NCBI RefSeq assembly: GCF_037975215.1
Contig: NZ_CP150239.1
Location: forward strand, 1,154,001 to 1,218,000
DNA length: 64,000 nucleotides
Direction: 5' to 3'
Source of the DNA: Solibacillus sp. FSL R5-0449
Lineage (GTDB): Bacteria; Bacillota; Bacilli; Bacillales_A; Planococcaceae
Below, piece after piece: positions 61,213-64,000 of this stretch; position 1 is the first letter of the stretch; every line of letters starts with the position of its first letter. Below the pieces are notes generated by a model. The model ran no database searches. It saw nothing but the letters and a program-made list of their open reading frames with translations, and was not told where the DNA came from. The position numbers were made by a program, and so were the translations under genes.

Positions 61213-62022
61213 ATGACCGATTTTTCAAGTGTAAAAGAAAAGGTAGTCATTGTAACAGGAGCAGCAGATGGTTTAGGGAAAGCAATTGCTGAAACATATG
61301 CTGCGAATGGTATGAAAGTAGTCTTGTCAGATGTGAACGAGCAACAAGGGGAGCAAGTTGTAGAGAATATTATTGAATCGGGTGGACAGGCGGTATTTTA
61401 TAAAGCCAATGTTGCCAATGAGGAAGATATTATTGCGTTAGTCCACTTTACAGTACAAACATACGGTAAACTGGATGGTATTGTAAACAATGCTGGAATG
61501 GCGGCACCGAATAAGGTACTTCATGAGTTATCGTTAGCTGAATTTGAAGCGGTGCAGAATGTCAATTTCAAAGGTGTATTTTTAGGGATGAAATACGGGA
61601 TTGAAGCAATTTTAAAATCCAAGTCAACGGGTGGCTTCGTTGTAAATATTGCTTCATTAGCAGGGTTACAAGGAAATAGCGGGATGAGCTTATATACAGC
61701 ATCTAAGCATGCCGTAGTGGGATTGACGAAAAATGCAGCCTTAGATTATGCCGCACATAACATTACAGTTAATGCGATTTGTCCAGGAACATTTAGAACG
61801 GCGATTTGGAACGATGCACCAGAAGAAGTCATTATAAGTCTTGCAAAGCAACTTTCACCGAATGGTCGTTTAGGAGATCCAACTGAAATTGCTAACTTAG
61901 CTTTATTTTTAGCCTCAGATTTATCACGCTTTACTAATGGTTCGATTATTAGTGTCGATGCCGGAGCTTCAGCGGGAAAAGCCTTGCCTATCGAATGGGA
62001 AAATCCAAGTATTTTGGACTGA
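61213..62022 (+). CDS. Short-chain dehydrogenase/reductase (SDR)
   Basis: A 269-residue classical SDR starting at the ATG at 61213 behind GGGAGGG. It has VTGAADGLGKAIAETYA, an acidic residue after strand two (VVLSDVNEQQ, pointing to NAD+), GIVNNAGMAAPN, catalytic Ser in VNIASLAGLQG and YTASK. The C-terminal extension (GKALPIEWENPSILD) is longer than usual. It is first in an operon with the following TetR gene, under a perfect palindromic operator. It is a distinct sequence from the first SDR, not a duplicate. Confidence 0.88.
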   Translation: MTDFSSVKEKVVIVTGAADGLGKAIAETYAANGMKVVLSDVNEQQGEQVVENIIESGGQAVFYKANVANEEDIIALVHFTVQTYGKLDGIVNNAGMAAPNKVLHELSLAEFEAVQNVNFKGVFLGMKYGIEAILKSKSTGGFVVNIASLAGLQGNSGMSLYTASKHAVVGLTKNAALDYAAHNITVNAICPGTFRTAIWNDAPEEVIISLAKQLSPNGRLGDPTEIANLALFLASDLSRFTNGSIISVDAGASAGKALPIEWENPSILD

Positions 62023-62056
62023 TTATTTGATGATACGTCGATAAGGGTGAAAGAAT

Positions 62057-62596
62057 ATGATAACAACGAAAGAAGAAATGAGTAAAACAGCAATTACATT
62101 ATTTAAACAAAATGGGTTTGAACAAACGAGTATTAGTAAAATTTGCGAGACTTTGAAGGTTACACGAGGTTCGTTTTATCATCATTTTGAAAGTAAAAAT
62201 GAATTATTACTATTTTGGTTTTTGCAAAATGCACAACAATTTGTCCAATTTGACCGTACGATTGGTTCGCCAAAAGCCATTTTAAAAAAGTTTATACTTG
62301 ATTATGCATCGCTCATTACTTCAATTGGCAAAGACCTCATGTACTATATTTTTATGGCGGAACTCGAGTTGAAGGGTGAGCATTTTTATATTTATTATGG
62401 TGAACGGCAAGAATTTAAAACTTTTGTTGACCAGGCAAAACAAGCAGGTGAAATTACATCACTTATTGAGACAGAGCAATTGATGGATATGTTTTCAGCT
62501 GCTTTTTTAGGAACAGTCGTCTTATGGCGATTCCATCAGGATGAACTAACTATAATCGATAATGTCGAACAAATCTTTGAAACAATATACAAATAG
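62057..62596 (+). CDS. TetR family regulator
   Basis: A 179-residue regulator: KTAITLFKQNGFEQTSISKI and the recognition helix VTRGSFYHHFESKNELLLFW, then a ligand domain with the TetR_C features of YxAF/AcrR-like proteins. It lies 34 bp after the second SDR gene on the same strand. The likely operator is the palindrome at 61171-61190, giving autoregulation of the operon. Confidence 0.88.
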   Translation: MITTKEEMSKTAITLFKQNGFEQTSISKICETLKVTRGSFYHHFESKNELLLFWFLQNAQQFVQFDRTIGSPKAILKKFILDYASLITSIGKDLMYYIFMAELELKGEHFYIYYGERQEFKTFVDQAKQAGEITSLIETEQLMDMFSAAFLGTVVLWRFHQDELTIIDNVEQIFETIYK

Positions 62597-62659
62597 GCGA
62601 AAGCATACTAGCTGAGTAACATTTACTACTAGTGTGCCGCAAATGAAAGAGGTTTTTCT

Positions 62660-64000
62660 ATGGAAAAGGAAAATTTTGATATCATCATTGTTGGTGCTGG
62701 AATGGCTGGGGTATGTGCTGCTATTGAGGCAGCTGAAAACGGTTTAAATGTATGTATGCTCGATGTAAGTTATGGTGGTGGAGCTAGTGGGATCTCTGGT
62801 GGAGTTGTATATGCGGGTGGTGGAACTTCTACACAAAAAGAAGCTGGTGTAGAGGATAGTATCGATAATATGTATCGTTATTTAAAACAAGAAGTAGGAA
62901 ATGTTGTTTCAGATGCCACGATTCGTAAGTTTTGTGAAGAAAGTCCAGGTTCAATTGAATGGTTGAAAGATAAAGGCATCAAGTTTGTTGGTACAGTATG
63001 TCCATATAAAACATCTTATCCAAATGATCAATTTTATTTATACTACTCTGGGAATGAAAAATCATATCCATATAAAGAAAAAGCTTCACCTGCTCCTCGA
63101 GGACATCGTACATTTGCAAAAGGACTTGATTCGGGGAAAGTCTTAATGGAAACGCTATTATCTTATGCGAAGAAATTACCAAATATTGATTTTCGTCCGT
63201 TAACGAGAGTGACTGATTTGTTAATCACAGACGGAAAAGTAACGGGTGTAAAATGCCGTGGGGTCAGAAACTTCAACAACCCCAAACATAAACGTTATGC
63301 GACAATTGGTACGAATTACGGGAAATATATTAAACCACTAGGCAAGAAAATGGATGAAAAAAGCCAACAAATATGGGAACAGCATGCAAAAGATTATGAA
63401 GTAACGGCAAAAGGAGTTCTTTTAAGTGCAGGCGGCTTTATTTTTAATGAAGAAATGTTGAAACAATATGGTGCAAAATCACAACATGTTATGCCGCTGG
63501 GTACGGTACACGATGATGGTTTTGGTATTCAATTAGGCATGAAAGCTGGCGGTGCTGTTGATCATATGGACGTATTGTCGATTTGGCGTTTCCTTTCACC
63601 ACCGTCCGATTTTATTCGGGGAATCGCCGTGGATAAAAAAGGACAACGTATTTTAAATGAGGATTTATATGGTGCTACGTTTACGAAGAAAATGGTAAAC
63701 GAGCATAACGGAGAAGGGTATTTAATTATGGACCGTGAAATTTGGCAGGATGCGAAAAAGAACGGCCCACGTGAATCTCTATCGTTCCAATCATTGATGA
63801 TGCGATACCTATTTACTCTTGGCTTCTATAAGGCAAACTCTATTCCAGAATTAGCGAAAAAGGTCAAACTTCCAGTGGAAGAGGTGACGAAAACTGTGAA
63901 TGAGTATAATAATGCGATTTTTACGGGACGTGATGAACCGATGCACAAAACACCAGAATCAGCTTCTCCAATTTTACGTCCACCATTTTATTTGATAAAT
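62660..64000 (+). CDS. FAD-dependent oxidoreductase, ketosteroid-dehydrogenase/fumarate-reductase type, 3' end outside window
   Basis: The frame opens at the ATG at 62660 behind AAAGAGG and stays open for 447 codons to the window end. The N-terminal FAD-binding motif is FDIIIVGAGMAGVCAAIEAA, followed by a Gly-rich loop (YGGGASGISGGVVYAGGG). A second dinucleotide-contact region is KGVLLSAGGFIFNEEML. This is the FAD_binding_2 family, which includes 3-ketosteroid delta-1-dehydrogenases and fumarate reductases. The substrate cannot be read. It sits 63 bp behind the TetR gene and is likely part of the same regulon. Confidence 0.85.
   Translation, partial: MEKENFDIIIVGAGMAGVCAAIEAAENGLNVCMLDVSYGGGASGISGGVVYAGGGTSTQKEAGVEDSIDNMYRYLKQEVGNVVSDATIRKFCEESPGSIEWLKDKGIKFVGTVCPYKTSYPNDQFYLYYSGNEKSYPYKEKASPAPRGHRTFAKGLDSGKVLMETLLSYAKKLPNIDFRPLTRVTDLLITDGKVTGVKCRGVRNFNNPKHKRYATIGTNYGKYIKPLGKKMDEKSQQIWEQHAKDYEVTAKGVLLSAGGFIFNEEMLKQYGAKSQHVMPLGTVHDDGFGIQLGMKAGGAVDHMDVLSIWRFLSPPSDFIRGIAVDKKGQRILNEDLYGATFTKKMVNEHNGEGYLIMDREIWQDAKKNGPRESLSFQSLMMRYLFTLGFYKANSIPELAKKVKLPVEEVTKTVNEYNNAIFTGRDEPMHKTPESASPILRPPFYLIN

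Overview
The window is chromosomal DNA of a low-GC, endospore-forming member of the Bacillales. The best fit is Planococcaceae of the Solibacillus/Lysinibacillus type. The assignment rests on protein similarity recognised by eye and on gene order that tracks the Bacillus subtilis chromosome: yqkD/yqkE/yqkF-nudF-fur-xerD-drm-spoIIA-lysA, then ribT-scpAB-dacB-rluB-resABCDE-sigX-rsiX. No rRNA or tRNA gene was seen.

Layout. 0-6 kb: the 3' end of a TPR protein, a small membrane protein, a 0.65-kb non-coding array of an 8-bp motif (TTCTAATA) at about 21-bp spacing, and a leftward cell-envelope stress operon (LiaI-like protein, PspA/LiaH, LiaF, LiaS, LiaR, small membrane protein). 6-13 kb: yneF, luxS, a YqkD-like hydrolase, a thiolase, yqkE, vanZ-like, yqkF-like, nudF, a SpoIIM-like membrane protein and fur. 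13-19 kb: leftward stress and CBS-domain genes plus a MerR regulator, then xerD, deoB and pdp. 19-29 kb: a SulP transporter, the forespore operon spoIIAA-spoIIAB-sigF-spoVAF, lysA with a tiny downstream ORF, ribT, a DUF309 gene, scpA-scpB and a dacB-like gene. 29-38 kb: rluB, cytochrome c maturation and redox control (resABC, resDE) and sigX-rsiX with an apparent sigma-X promoter. 38-44 kb: FMN riboswitch-ribU, brnQ, a YitT protein and glnR-glnA with GlnR/TnrA-type sites.

44-57 kb is accessory DNA, visibly more AT-rich in its centre. It holds a tyrosine integrase, a frameshifted ImmA/IrrE protease with a LexA-like box, and a compact three-gene operon that looks like an ABC-three-component (ABC-3C) conflict system (SMEK/CTD protein, middle component, DUF2326 ATPase). 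An IS1182-family element sits between this operon and a convergent RloC/PrrC-like ATPase. Next come a possible cos region, a complete Nu1-type small terminase gene, and a large terminase gene broken off and joined to the 3' end of an amidase endolysin. This reads as a prophage that lost its structural genes, or a satellite-like derivative, with defence cargo.

57-64 kb: a YhgE/DUF3533 membrane protein with a PadR regulator, a decayed DoxX-like gene, and an oxidoreductase cluster (TetR, SDR, SDR, TetR, and a ketosteroid-dehydrogenase-like flavoprotein cut by the window end) with palindromic operator candidates.

Several starts were moved from the longest ORF to the codon best placed behind a Shine-Dalgarno sequence. 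All functional names come from motif and family recognition; no database search was run.
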